From assembly GCF_027580225.2 (NCBI RefSeq), contig NC_073358.2:7941501-8005500 (forward strand): DNA of 64,000 nt, written 5' to 3'. Positions 22,076 to 33,860 of the stretch are shown piece by piece (the first letter of the stretch is position 1; the number at the start of each line of letters is the position of its first letter). Position numbers and translations under genes: made by a program. The stretch is from Misgurnus anguillicaudatus (taxonomy: Eukaryota > Chordata > Actinopteri > Cypriniformes > Cobitidae). The notes below the pieces were generated by a model. That model saw only the letters and a list, made by a program, of their open reading frames with translations. It had not been told where the DNA came from and made no database searches.

Positions 22076-23735
22076 ATCTGGAGCTACAAAAGGCTGTGCA
22101 CTTATTTACTTAGTTTATATTTTTATAGATCTCGATATTTGGGTGGAAAATTGTGCACATTTCAATGCCTTTTTTTGCAATGTTTGCAACATTTACGCAT
22201 CAGGCCCCAGATCTGTTCAAGCTCATGAGGACTTAAGTCGTGAAATAAGGTATATCATTTCCGGGTGCAAGGCTCCCTTTGACTACAATCTAAACATTCG
22301 TTTATTCACTATCACACATTTAAGCTATATTTTATAAACTCACGGTGTACACAACATTCTCCAAGCTCACAGCATCCAGAACATCAATAACAATTTATAA
22401 AATATTTTTACTTTCTGGTCGTCAGGGATTTCTGTAAAAAGATACAGATTAGGATTGCTGTTTGCTGATAGTTTTACAGCCCACCGTGAGTGTTTATTAG
22501 TATAGATTGTTGTCTGATGATATTAGTTTGTTTATATGTGTACACAAACGTATGCGCACAGTCGAAAGCACAGCCTTGCAAAGCATATTTTATTTGACTC
22601 TACGTGTACACAAACGTTTGACGCATGTGCATTGCGACAAAATGCAATGTTCAAATAATCTTCTGGGCTACATACTATATTCTCCTTTATGCGACATAAA
22701 ACGTATGCACGGTTACAAAAAATTGTGTCATGCGCAGTGTACACGGCCCCTCACGCAACTCATCTCTTGACAAGATAAATAATAATAAGTTGACATGACT
22801 TGTAAATCTGAGTTGATTCAACAAAAAGATTTAAGGCAGCAAAGATTTTTTAGCGACAGTCTCCCCCACTGTTATTTTATTGTGTATTTTAGCATTCTTG
22901 AAGCACAGTATGGGAATTTGTACGATTGGAAGAGTATGGGAATGACTTTTAAATGAATATTAGAATATTAGGTAACAGACTACTTTGTGTATTAACCAGA
23001 ACAGTTAGAAGTTACAGTAATTTAGCCATGAAGTCCTATGTTTCAGCAAGCACAATTAACTTTTAAAAAAGTGAATACAAAACTTTTTGTCCTTATCACC
23101 AGTTCACTTAATGAAGATGGAGGACCGTTCCTCTGCTGACATGAAGAAAAATTTGAAGCAGGGTACATATAGCTCCTTCAAGAGCTTTGTCCGCCGTTGC
23201 TCAGGTCCTGACTGAGGATTTCGCCATGTTCCAATGATGAATGACCTCAGTGACAGGCCAATCTTTCAATACAACATTGCCCAAATCCTGTATCGTAAGC
23301 GTCTCTCAGATTGTCATAAAAGAGCTACTTTGGCCTAATGAACAATAAACCGATCAGATTAATCTGTTTATATTGGTTTGTCTATCAACAGCAAAATCCT
23401 CTGAATATATCAGTGAAATGATTCAAATCCATACTAATAAAGATCATAAGATTATTCTAGAAGAAAATTAAATCCGCTACCATGTAAACAGTGGGAGATT
23501 ATGTGGATGAGAAGATATTAAGATTGTAGCTTATCCACCCGGACAGAGGTCAATCAATGATCTCTTGTGCCCCTCCTGTAGGTATTGTGCGCACAGGACT
23601 GCAATGGGAATAGGTCTACATCGATAGATGAATTAATTTTACCACAAATTACATTCCGGTCCCTTCTTGTGTCTCATGAGTGCTTGTGTGTCCCTCAGCT
23701 TTGTCGATTTTGGGTATGTCATAATGCGATTTGCC
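22076..23735. other. Intergenic, nothing firmly recognised
   Basis: No host exon is supported. Repeated ACACAAACGT phrases at 22.54-22.62 kb hint at an old inverted structure. A 34-codon frame starting at 23111 (MKMEDRSSADMKKN...) follows an acceptor-like ACCAG, but nothing else supports it. Confidence 0.35.
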
Positions 23736-23739
23736 TTAA

Positions 23740-24404
23740 AGGAATAGTCTACTCATTTTCAATATTAAAATACAGTATGTTATTACCTTAACTAAGAATT
23801 GTTGATACATCCCTCTATCATCTGTGTGCGTGCACGTAAGCGCTGGAGCGCGCTGCGACGCTTCGATAGCATTTAGCTTAGTCCCATTCATTCAATGGTA
23901 CCATTTAGAGATAAAGTTAGAAGTGACCAAACACATCAACGTTTTTCCTATTTAAGACGAGTAGTTATACGAGCAAGTTTGGTGGTACAAAATAAAACGT
24001 AGCGCTTTTCTCACCGGATTTAAAAGAGGAGCTACATTTTATGAGAGTGAGAAGGGGAGCGGACTTTTCAGGCAAGTCGAAGTACTCCCAAAAGTGCTAT
24101 TACGCGATAAAATATAGTTCCTCCCCCAAATCCGCTTAGAAAAGCGCTACGCTCCACCTTGTACCACCAAACCTGCTCGCACAACCACTCGTCCCAAACA
24201 GGAAAAACGTTGATGTGCCTGGTCACCTCCAACTCCATCTCCAAATGGCACCATTGAATGAATGGGGCCAAGCCAAACGCCATCGAAGCATCGCAGCGCG
24301 CTCCAGCGCCCACGTGCACGCACACAGACGACAGAGGGATGCACCAACAACTCCCAGCCAAGGCAACAACACATTTCAACATTGAAAATGAGTAGACTAT
24401 TCCT
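23740..24404. mobile_element. TTAA foldback element K (AGGAATAGTCTACTC ends)
   Basis: TTAA flanks both sides (23736-23739, 24405-24408). The arms are long inverted repeats: GGAATAGTCTACTCATTTTC with its complement at the end, and GCGCTGGAGCGCGCTGCGAC with its counterpart near 24.3 kb. The terminal decamer matches the foldback at 13.41 kb, so both may use the same transposase. The 116-residue frame here is a by-product of the foldback. Confidence 0.85.
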
Positions 24405-24410
24405 TTAATA

Positions 24411-24797
24411 TACTGCAAAAAATTATTTTCAGTATCATTAAAGTATTTTTGTCTTGTTTTCAGTAAAAATATCTAAAAATTCTTAAATTAAGATGCTTTT
24501 TCTTGATGAGCAAAATGACCCACGAAAATAAGTCTAGTTTTTAGACCAAAAATATACAATTTAAGTAATTTTGTGCATAAAACAAGCAAAACAATCTGCC
24601 AATGGGGTAAGCAAAAAATCTTGAACATTTTTCTTAAACACTAAATTACTAAAGATTTTTTTGCATGTTTTATGCACAAAATCACTTAAATTTTATATTT
24701 TTTGGTCTAAAAACTAGACTTATTTTCTTGGGTCGTTTTGCTCATCAAGAATGTAAGAATTTTTAGATGTTTTTACTGAACATTTTACAAAAATACT
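24411..24797. repeat. MITE with ACTGCAAAAAATTATTTT end, copy 1
   Basis: Internal inverted blocks TGCATAAAACAAGCAAAACA and complement, and TTTTTAGACCAAAAATAT and complement, make a foldback. A second, better-preserved copy lies at 50.63-51.08 kb. Confidence 0.8.
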
Positions 24798-27350
24798 AAA
24801 AAATGTTATTGTATTGTGATTTATTATGAGATTACAACTATAAGGGATTTTTTTATGGATATACAGTAAGTATAAGCTTTCTCATGCTACATTACAATAC
24901 ACAACATCAACACATTTGAGGTTATTTACACCAGATGTGACATTAAGATGTGACATGTTACTTAATCTTTTGTTGTCATACACAACTGTCCACCTTAACC
25001 CTCAACCAATCCCCAAAATATATGAAATCCCCTCCTCCAATGACCTCTAAATTGACCTCTACATCTAAATTGACCTCTTCGAATAACGGGTTGACATTTT
25101 CTCTCGTAGTCATATCGCGTCATCAATTTCAAATATGGCTTGATCTTACCTTTGTGTAGTGCTTGAAACATAAAGGTGCCTTAAAGGGATAGTTCACTGA
25201 AAAATTTACATTTTGTCATTGTTTAATAACCATCAAGTTGTTCCAAATCTGTATAAATTAGTTTGTTTAGCGGAAAACAAATAATGATATTTTGAAGAAT
25301 GTTTGTGACAAAGCAGATCTGGGGCACCATTGACTTACATAGTAGAAAAACATAATACTATGAAAGTAAAACAAAGTCATTTATACATGTTTGGAACAGC
25401 TTGAGAGTGATGACAGAATTTTTACGTTTTCCCTTAAATCTGAAAAAGTGTTTATATCAAATTGTGCCTTACTGATCTCTTCATAGTTTTGTTGGTTGTT
25501 GTGTTGATGTATATGTAAATTTAGCAATGTTGTTTGTTTCCATACGTAAACAACACCCAGAAGAAGCCGTCGGAGTGAATATGTTGTCAATGTCGCTCCA
25601 ATGCATGCTCCAGGCGTACGTTGTTGTATCCATAGTTACTCTTAGATCGCATCCTAATTTGCCAGGCGTTCTCATGAGACCACCCACCTCCAACACCCCC
25701 CCTCCCCATGTGTTCCTCCAGAGTATTGACCCCTGTGCTCCGTTCCTCTGTGCGGGCCCTGTTCCCTCCAGACCCCCGTAACCCTCCGCTCAGACATGAG
25801 CCTTGACGTGAGACGTCTCATTTTCAAATCAATGCTTTCTGGCCCTGCCCACCTTGAACGTTCAAAACAAGCACATCAAAACAGGGGGTCCCCCTCTCCC
25901 ACACCCTGAAGTTTACGACCAAAACAAGTACTTCAAAGCATCGCGCCGCTGACGTACGGCAATTCCTGACAGGCGCGCTTTTATGCTCAAAGTGGCTTTT
26001 TCCAAACTCCAGGTTTCGCAAACATTCGACTCGAGCTATTTAAAAATTTGGCATGTAGATTCAAGCTTTGTTTATAATGGTGTGAATAGCGTATTCAGAT
26101 TTAGTTCGCTTAAACGTCCGTGTGCGTAGCATCGTTTCAGACGTATTTTGCGAATACCTTGTTTTTTAGATTGCCTAAAAAGATGGATTTTGAGGTGGTT
26201 ACCACACCTAGTGTTTTGAACACTTCCAGCTCTTTCAGATCAAAAACGTGACTGAAATATGAAACTAAATAAACATTATGATAGACCGACAGACGACTGT
26301 TTTCTTAACAGCTACATTTCCTTGTTTGAGCTTGAAGAAATGACATGGAGTGATAAACAGCAAAAGGCGCAGCAAGTGATAGATATTAAAACTTGGAATA
26401 TAGGAGTGAACTAAACGGCAGATACTGTAAAATGACAAAAATAACACAAACTGATAAGATGACTGCCATCTACATTAATCAGATTCTTGAAAACTTTTAG
26501 CCCGGCAGTAAACAAATGCTTAGATATTAGATATTTTTCCCCATATGGCTTATTCGACAAATTCTCTCTTGCTTGCTTCATGGACATCATAGGAACTTAT
26601 CAATCTGGCCTTGCTGTGTGTGATGTTATATCAGAGGACACAGCACCTACTATACTGGAAGTCCACATATGGTTTGGCTTACGGGATAAAATAAACACTG
26701 TGGTCCCTTCTTGATCTCTGCGAACATTAATTTACTTAACTATATCCAAATAACCATATTCAGATGCCGTCTGCTGTCGGTGGGCCTCTGATGAAAAAGA
26801 TACACTTCTTTAGAAAAACTACATCTGCGTCAATCTGCCACACAGTGTGCGGTGCTTTAAAGTGAACTATAGTAAAACTTCAATATAGTAAAATGCATCT
26901 TTAAGCTACTGTGACAAAGGGTGCGATCAATAATTTATATTATCATATGAAGAGCTTAGATGCAACCCCCCCTTCTGGAAACAAACCTTCTGAATGGGCT
27001 GCGGATATGAAGCAAAAGTATTTGTGTAGTGTATAGTACATGCAGAGAGCATTCGGTTCATATCAGTATCTAATTTTTGATGGAGGTGCGTTTAGAGGCT
27101 TTTGCTTCTGAGCTCCTCGTATGTTAAAAATGTTAAGAAATTACAACTTGCTTTTATAAGTCTTTTTTCACGCAGAGATTTTTTAAAATACTCTGATTAT
27201 GTGTAGTACAATTTGGCTCATTTACACCTCCATTGATTTTCTGGAATCTGTGCTTACGTTCACACACATCACGGAAAGATTCGTAAAGACACAAGACATC
27301 AGTGTGTAACGCGTAATATAATTGTAATTGTACACTTCGGTGGACACATA
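24798..27350. other. Intergenic, mostly unassigned
   Basis: A fragment of the AGGGATAGTTCAC family lies at about 25183-25380 (AGGGATAGTTCACTGAAAAA; TTGACTTACATAGTAGAAAA). The 25.5-26.0 kb part is GC-richer and open for 84 residues in one frame (ending ...AGPVPSRPP). It shows no known domain, and I could not frame it with splice sites. No gene is claimed here. Confidence 0.4.
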
Positions 27351-27778
27351 ACTCTTTCCCTGCCATTGACGAGTTATCTCGTCAATTAAGAGAAAACGGT
27401 TTCCTGCCAATGACGAGTTTTTATGGCAATCCATATTTCCGCTATTATCCACTAGATGGAGCTCTTATCCAACTTATATAACACTGAATCATCCACTGAT
27501 CCAAAAACAGTAAAACTCTGTATGATTTGATTATTGCTCTGCATCTGATCTCTAAAAAAGTCCTTTACAAAAATGCAATTATCTGATAAAGCGAAAACAA
27601 ATGAAGATAGGATGAACTTTTTTTAAGCAAAGGGTTTGTTCTTTCATTTTTAATATATTGTCTGTTTATCAATTTAAAGAAGCACTATTTATGGAAGGTG
27701 ATAAACTTTTGTGACAATCATAAAAAATGCTGGCGCTGACTGCCAACTTTTTAAAAAATGCTGGCAGGGAAAGAGTTA
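27351..27778. repeat. Interspersed repeat family R, copy 2
   Basis: It begins AACTCTTTCCCTGCCATTGA, with the palindrome GACGAGTTATCTCGTC intact, and ends GGCAGGGAAAGAGTT, the complement of its start. Its ends are the best preserved of the three copies. Confidence 0.8.
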
Positions 27779-27956
27779 AAGCCTCGTTCAGACCACCAGC
27801 AACTTTCTCGCTTTGTGTTGCCATCTATAAATGAGGCATTTCTAAGTCTTGTCGTCATAACAAATGATTAGGCGAGAAAGTAACGCGGGATGAAAGTAAC
27901 TAAGTGAAATTTCACAATGTGTTTCTCAATTCATGTGTTACAGTGCTGATCAATCT

Positions 27957-29396
27957 ACAGGGGTGCGTTCTCCGATAAAGTTGTCTCTTAGCGTGCTAGG
28001 AAGACTCTTAAGTCAAACCTTAACAATGGGTATACCTTTCCTACGTGTGTTCTCCGAACTATACCTTAGGATGTTGCTTAAGGTAAACCTTCTTAAGTTC
28101 GACCTTAGCAGGTGCTGTCCATGGTGGAGGTGCTGAATAGGTTGATATCGATTGCTCGACAATCAATTATTCACTTCATGTAATAGGTTTCGCTGCGTTA
28201 TGAGACAGCGGTGTTCTTTATTAAATAAACATTTTAGAAATAGTTCAAGTTCAACTTATTAGGAATATCTGGTAAAAAATATTTCAAATTGCAAACAACT
28301 AAATTCAACCTTCTATATTTTATATCAAACCCGTGCAAAACCCGCAACTTTATTTCCAAACGTATCATGTTTAAACTGCTCCAATTCATCTGCTATGCCT
28401 TAAAAGGATCATTTATAGGTTCCCAATAAGTGCGTTGCACAGGGGAATACAGTGGGTTGTGCAAGTACTTGGCTGTGCATTACACTTAAAATATATAAAA
28501 ACAAACTGCTGTTGTTCATTAGTTCACGCGTTTATTGTGCTTGGACAGTGGATGCGCAAGCACCGTGGTTACAATGTGGATAAAGCTTAATGGACGCATT
28601 TCTGGAGCCTGTCTGTCTAAATATAACATATCAAATATTATATAATAGCCTATATAAATATATAGTAAGATTGATTTAGATTTTAGCTTTGATTAGTTTT
28701 AATGTGGAAATCTTGTTGACCTTAGACTATACAAGCAGTAATCAAGTGCACAGTTTATTTCGAATGTTTATAAAGAATATGGCATGCGGTTGCCTCAAAG
28801 TTATAAAACATTAAAAAACTTTGATGCAAAGTCGAATTAACATTAATAATCATAATTGTTTTTTGTAATTTTACCCGATTTATTTATGCAGCTAAAATAC
28901 TAGCCGGTAGACTAAGATTTAACGGATATGAAATGCACAAATGAAATAGGATTCGCTGTATAGCTGCCAGTTTCACCAACTCCATAACCCAAAATATATT
29001 TTTTTAATAGTTTCTTAAGCCTGTAGCATTTAATAGTTCGCAGCTGATGTGCCTTTGGAAAACATAATTAAAAATCTAACAACCATCAATGTAATGATGG
29101 CTAATTATGTGAATGTTTTATTCTTTAAATCTAAAAATATTTGCCTAATTAAACACGGAGTGTATTGCATTTTTTTTTTTACAAATATTTAGTTATATAG
29201 ACTGCAATGTAAGCTTTTATGAAAGTGATGGCCCCTAGTGGAGTCATGTGGGATAAGGTATAGCTAAGAGTGCTCCAGACCAACCTTCTAAACGAACGAC
29301 TTACAGAAGTGATACGTAACTAAGAACGTTTCGGAAAACACGTATTAGCGATAAGGTACAGCTTAAGGTACAACTTAAGAACGACGTAGTGTTAAG
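27957..29396. mobile_element. Putative inverted-repeat element with TAAGGT-rich ends
   Basis: The left 160 bases contain GTGCGTTCTCCGATAAAG, ACGTGTGTTCTCCGAAC and several ACCTTA/CTTAAG motifs. The right 150 bases carry the complementary motifs (GTTTCGGAAAACACGT, CTTAAGGTACAACTTAAG). The arms are imperfect and the borders are estimates. The interior is AT-rich and non-coding. Confidence 0.4.
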
Positions 29397-30107
29397 GTAG
29401 TTATATGTAAAATAGTTGATCAAGTTGATTAAACTTAAAAAATGAATGGGATTTTAACCTAAACGTATATGCAAACTTTCACGCAAGCGCAATAAACAAA
29501 CTCAAAAAAATCATATCACTCCAAGAACTAACTCTGACCCCCGTCCAAATCTGCTGAAATAGCACACCAGGCTGGAGCAATCTGTCCATCCCAGACGGTA
29601 AACGAACGTATCGATTGTTCAGGGAGCAGAGTGCATTGGCGGTGAGCTGGAGGACCATGTGTAGAGAAGCAGAGGAGACACCTGACCGGAGAAGATTTTA
29701 ATGGACTCTGGCAGGTTCCTGTGGCCATGTCATTGTACATAAAGTCAGCCTGACGATCCGCCCGACTCCCCACGGGAGCAACACCACCTCGACATCTGAC
29801 TGACTTCAATTTTCCACCATTGTTCTGTGCTGTCTTCATCCCATGAGAAGGACATCCTTACGAATGCATTGTTATTTAAATCTTGTGCTGGCGAGGTGGG
29901 ATTTATGAGTTATGCTTGGCTTTTATATGTCCGGTCATAACTGATAAAATATGAGGAGTCAGTGCAAGTTCCCTATACAGTACATGACAGTGTATGTAGG
30001 TCATGAGCAGGTCTGCTATGAAACTGTAAATCTAGAGGAAAGACACAGATGAGGTTCACAGTAGTCCACCCTGATTAAAGATAATGTTTAACCCATTTCA
30101 TTCATTT
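29397..30107. other. Intergenic with a GC-richer patch
   Basis: 29.53-29.84 kb is GC-richer and has a 103-residue open frame on the minus strand without a recognised motif. It may be part of an unlisted repeat. No gene is supported. Confidence 0.35.
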
Positions 30108-30278
30108 GTAGAAAATGTGTGAACTTGTCTGTGAAATCCAGGCGAAAGTCTTAATCTATTGATGCATCAAATTTTGATTTTAATCTTTGACATGGCCTTG
30201 CTCAGTCAATAATAAAGATATCAAGGTTATATTATCACATATAGGATGACTACAGCTGGATTTTTACAGACTGGGCCA
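30108..30278. repeat. Palindromic MITE, copy 1 (GTCTGTGAAATC...TTTTACAGACTGGG)
   Basis: The left GTCTGTGAAATCC and right GGATTTTTACAGAC are complementary ends. The interior CTCAGTCAATAATAAAGATA is shared with the copy at 31.27-31.43 kb. Confidence 0.65.
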
Positions 30279-30467
30279 ACAAGTTACACAATAAATATTG
30301 ACTGTACAACACCAGATGTTACGTAGAGAGTAAGTGGGAAATCTCTTGCCATTGATGCCCTCTAGTGATGCTTTAGCACAAGCAATCGTCTGGCATTGCA
30401 CACACCGTATCAAGCGCACACTGTATTTGGGGTTCATGGCACCTGCCAATGCAATTACTTATATTGT

Positions 30468-30660
30468 GTGCCATTTTGTTTTATGCATGCTTTGGGAACA
30501 AATCATGCGGCAAGTTTATTAATATATATAAAAGCCCCAGGGCGATAATGCCGTCTAGTGATGTCACAAGCCACCGTATACCAAACATTTGAGACCTCAC
30601 TGTCTAATTTGGTGACTTTTCTCTTTGCAGAATATAACGTATCGCCGTCCTCACGTTGTC
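30468..30660 (+). repeat. Source copy of a 193-bp segmental duplication
   Basis: This block, from GTGCCATTTTGTTTTATGCA to CTCACGTTGTC, recurs at 33207-33400 with about six differences. It includes a pyrimidine-rich tract followed by CAG. Unlike the second copy it continues without a break on both sides, so it is probably the donor. Confidence 0.85.
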
Positions 30661-30807
30661 ATCGGAGAGACCCCGTGTCCTTTCTACGAGACTGCACTAT
30701 GTCTGCAATACACGAGCACACAATTCCAGCCGATGATGTCATCTTTTACTGACCCATCCCCCATCCGTGAAGAAGATTCAGTGCAGATCCGAGGTCTGGT
30801 GCACTGA
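30625..30807 (+). other. Exon-like open frame of unknown identity
   Basis: After a plausible acceptor (CTTTTCTCTTTGCAG) a frame runs ITYRRPHVVIGETPCPFYE to ...SPIREEDSVQIRGLVH and a stop. I recognise no family, and an overlapping frame is also open (ending ...PADDVIFY), so reading-frame evidence is weak. No upstream exon was found. It could be a lone terminal exon, a pseudogene piece or chance. Confidence 0.15.
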
Positions 30808-31272
30808 GATACCTCAATGTTAATGATGAAGGTATGCTATAAGCATCATCACGTTTTCCATTCCCTCAGTCAAAGAGACCCAAAAGACATCCATTACGGC
30901 TATTTGTCGGAGACATGCACGGGATTCGAAACAAAATGGGGCGGATTTAAAAGCTTTATGTGGAGTTATTCATTATTTAATTAAATTGATTTTTATTTCA
31001 GTGAAAAAGTCAATATACATCTGACAAAAATGTATACATTGTAATAATGCACTATAAGATAAAAGCCTCTGCCAAATGCATGAATGCAAATATTGGCACT
31101 TACAAAGGCATTTAATGTGCACATTTAGCATTTCATTTTGCATGGTTTCTGTAGCTCAACTGGTGCAGCAACTCCATAGTCATAGGTCTGCGTCCCAAGC
31201 AATGCAATGCCTAATAAAATGTATACTTTAAATATAGTATAAAAGCATCTGCGAAAGGCTTGAAAATAAATA

Positions 31273-31426
31273 TTTGTGACCCTGTCTGTAAAATCTAAAT
31301 ATGAGAAGCAAGTTTGATTTCAATCTTACTCAGTCAATATTAAAGATATCAAGATTATTTTCACAGAATGCTCTTTACATTATGTAGGATGACAAGGACG
31401 AGGTTTTTACAGACTGAGTTATTATA
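31273..31426. repeat. Palindromic MITE, copy 2
   Basis: The ends GACCCTGTCTGTAAAATC and TTTTTACAGACTG pair with each other. The interior CTCAGTCAATATTAAAGATA matches the copy at 30.1-30.3 kb. Confidence 0.7.
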
Positions 31427-31880
31427 TAAAGACTATGAATGGAAAAGCTGACTCTTTAAACCAGTATCCCTTGATATCCACCTCCCACTACATGCTTTAG
31501 AAATCCATCTTACTAGTTGTCTGACATTTACAATGATATTTCACTGTGCTGAACGCAAGCCTATCACCTCACTTCTTTCTTCAGGCCGTCTGAGGCGAAT
31601 GCTAAAAGATCATTTTGTTTTTTCTCGGCGAACCCTCAAGCTCCAGACTGAAGGAATAAAGCATACGTCTGGACGTCGATGAATAATAAACTGTTGTTTG
31701 AGATAATAAAGGTGATCAAGCTTGGTCTCCACACTTCCTTGATCATGTGCCAGAAAGAATGCAAACCGCCGCCGGAGTCTTCTGCAGTTTCTCGTCCTTA
31801 ATGATGCCATTGGAGTCTAGAGAAATCTTTAGCCATATGTGCTGCATGTCCAAATGTGAGCCTATATCCACACAGTCATT
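31427..31880. other. Unassigned stretch with overlapping minus-strand open frames
   Basis: On the minus strand a frame reads HLDMQHIWLKISLDSNG then KDEKLQKTPAAV to a stop at about 31743. A second frame overlaps it. It looks less repetitive than its surroundings, but no domain is recognised. The upstream acceptor-like tract belongs to the adjoining MITE. I do not call a gene. Confidence 0.2.
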
Positions 31881-32075
31881 ACACTGTAAAAAATAATTTG
31901 TTGCACTTGCATTTTTTTTTTGCTTAATCAACCTGAATTTACAATTAATGTCAACTTTCTTGACATGAGCAGAGTTGCTATAAATTCTAAAAATAAAATA
32001 GCTAAAGTTAATTTAACTTTATTTTGTATAATTTATAACAATAATGTAATTTCAAATTGACTACACTGTGCAACA
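31881..32075. repeat. MITE with ACTGTAAAAAATAATTTG end
   Basis: TTACACTGTAAAAAATAATT at the left and a worn ACACTGTGCAACAAG at the right flank interior AATTTAACTTT/AAAGTTAATTT motifs. It belongs with the copies at 11.55, 40.07 and 41.61 kb. Confidence 0.6.
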
Positions 32076-32239
32076 AGTTTTTAAGTTATGAAGGAATGCA
32101 TAAAAATCACTCTTTACCTCTTTTAAATAAACAATGTTTGTCTCTATTAAAGATGGAATAAAGATGAACCCAGGTATGACTTAATGGAGCCAAAGAAAAC
32201 CTTTGTGTGAGATAGATGCAGTCAAACCTAATGAATTAA

Positions 32240-32472
32240 AGGCGGGGTGCATGATCTCTGCAAGCCAATGTTGACATTTGAAATCACCTAAACAAACACG
32301 CTCCTACCCCAATAGGACATTCTTTTGATAGACCCGCCCCACACATAAGCATCCCAGGCAATGATGTCGGTTAGTAGACACGCTCCTTACTGCTGATTTG
32401 CTACAACTGTGTTTTGGTAGTCGGCCCGATTCCCTTTTCCAAAGTGTTTTTCAAAAATCATGCACCCCACCT
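32240..32472. mobile_element. TTAA element (AGGCGGGGTGCATGAT ends)
   Basis: The left AGGCGGGGTGCATGATCTC and right AATCATGCACCCCACCT are complementary. TTAA flanks both sides (32236-32239, 32473-32476). It is a 233-bp non-coding MITE. Confidence 0.88.
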
Positions 32473-33080
32473 TTAAATGTTGTTTTGGATTTCACTGACG
32501 GCGATCTAACATGTGTGATATATGCATTAAATTAGAGCAAAAGTGAGTGCGTTTAATATCCCGGGTTTTAAAAAGTGAAAAGTGCCCATGGTTTGATCAT
32601 TATGTTATACGTTATGTAGCTCTGGGGTTCATGAACCACTGGTGGTTCATGGGGGTATTGCAGAGTTTGTAAACTAATAAAAAAAAAGGTAAATAAATAA
32701 TTTTAAAATAAAAATCTATCTTACTAACCGCTTACCAAAAAAATATATATATAATTTTTTTTATTCTGCATGCCATGTCCATGACACAAAATATATCAGA
32801 AAACTGAGAAATCAATATGATTTATGTGCCAGTAACGGGTATGTAAAATACTGCTGATAACTTTAAAACGGATGAAAAATACATGTTTTTTAAGTTAAAT
32901 GTGCACATGTGCTATTAAACATTAACTTAAAATATCAGGGGGTTCTTTAGGTAAATCATTTATGTCAAGGGGGTTTGGCTTACAAAACAGTTTGAAAACC
33001 CCTCGGCGGGTAAGGCATTGCGTTAGTTATTTAAAAGGCTGTGGGTTCATGCATTTGCCAGATGATTTTATCCAAAGCGA

Positions 33081-33529
33081 CTTACAGTCCATTACAAGGT
33101 ATACATTATGTAAGGAATAATTGACGACGGGCTGTTGAATTATAAGAAAATAATGCACACCCAAGGTGGTAATGCGGCATGACACGTAGTGGAGTACCGT
33201 TACACCGTGCCATTTTGTTTTATGCATGCTTTGGGAACAAATCATGCGGCAAGTTTATTAATATATATAAAAGCCCCTGGGCGATAATGTCGTCTAGTGA
33301 TGTCACAAGCCACCGTATACCAAACATTTGAGACCTCACTGTCTAATTTGGTGACTTTTCTCTTTTTCAGAATATAACGTATTGCCATCCTCACGTTGTC
33401 TGCTTACAGTCCATTACAAGGTATACATTATGTAAGGAATAATTGACGACGGGTAGTTGAATTATAAGAAAATAATGCACACCCAAGGTGGTAATGCGGC
33501 ATGACACGTAGTGGAGTACCGTTACACCG
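33081..33529. repeat. Direct duplication flanking a captured segment inside a MITE
   Basis: A 127-bp block (CTTACAGTCCATTACAAGGT ... GTACCGTTACACCG) occurs at 33081-33207 and again at 33403-33529 with two differences. The bases between are a copy of the 30.47-30.66 kb segment. The MITE part resumes after the second copy with the expected complementary arm (CGGGTGTGCATTATTTTCG). Confidence 0.88.
33207..33400 (+). repeat. Inserted copy of the 193-bp segment from 30.5 kb
   Basis: About 97% identical by eye to 30468-30660. In this copy the acceptor-like CTTTGCAG became CTTTTTCAG. It is flanked on both sides by the same MITE block. Confidence 0.88.
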
Positions 33530-33860
33530 CGGGTGTGCATTATTTTCGAATAATTCAATTATTCCTCTTATACCACGGTTACCACAAACATTGCTCTGGT
33601 GCCTTTTTTTAAGACATTTGACAAGTTAGGTGTGCGGTTTACAGAAAAATAATCAACACCCATTGAACATTTCTCAGCCAATCAGAATAAAGCATTCAAC
33701 AGCCCCGTTGTATAAATTAGTATGATACTGGGATCAAACCCACAACCTTTCCCACTGCTGATGCAATGCGCCACAGGAACACTTAGGTAACACACTTTGT
33801 ATACCTTGAATGCTCTTCTGTAAGTTGCTTTGAATAAAAGTGGCATACATGTAAAATCTT

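Larger units (their letters stand above)
33012..33860. repeat. Rearranged tRNA-derived SINE halves around a disrupted MITE
   Basis: At 33012-33050 a plus-strand tRNA-like SINE head (GGTAAGGCATTGCGTTAG ... GCTGTGGGTTC) is followed directly by a reversed L2-like SINE tail (GCATTTGCCAGATGATTTTA then TCCAAAGCGACTTACAG). At 33730-33775 a reversed head (GGGATCAAACCCACAACCTT) is followed directly by a forward tail (CTGTAAGTTGCTTTGAATAA). Between them lies a long-inverted-repeat MITE with inserted sequence. The layout is head forward, tail reversed, head reversed, tail forward. Confidence 0.6.

Noticed and set aside
24068..24418. 116-residue frame with MQYIKGIVYSFS start
   Set aside because: Lies wholly in the arm of a TTAA foldback, and the same MET-less phrase (KGIVYSFS) appears in the opposite arm, as expected for an inverted repeat.
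31743..31931. 62-residue minus-strand frame ending ...LQKTPAAVCILSGT as a terminal exon
   Set aside because: Its acceptor-like tract is the end of a MITE and no protein family is recognised, so it is left only in the description of that stretch.
33012..33050. Possible functional tRNA gene (B-box-like GTGGGTTC)
   Set aside because: No complete cloverleaf; it reads as the head of a tRNA-derived SINE joined to a reversed tail.
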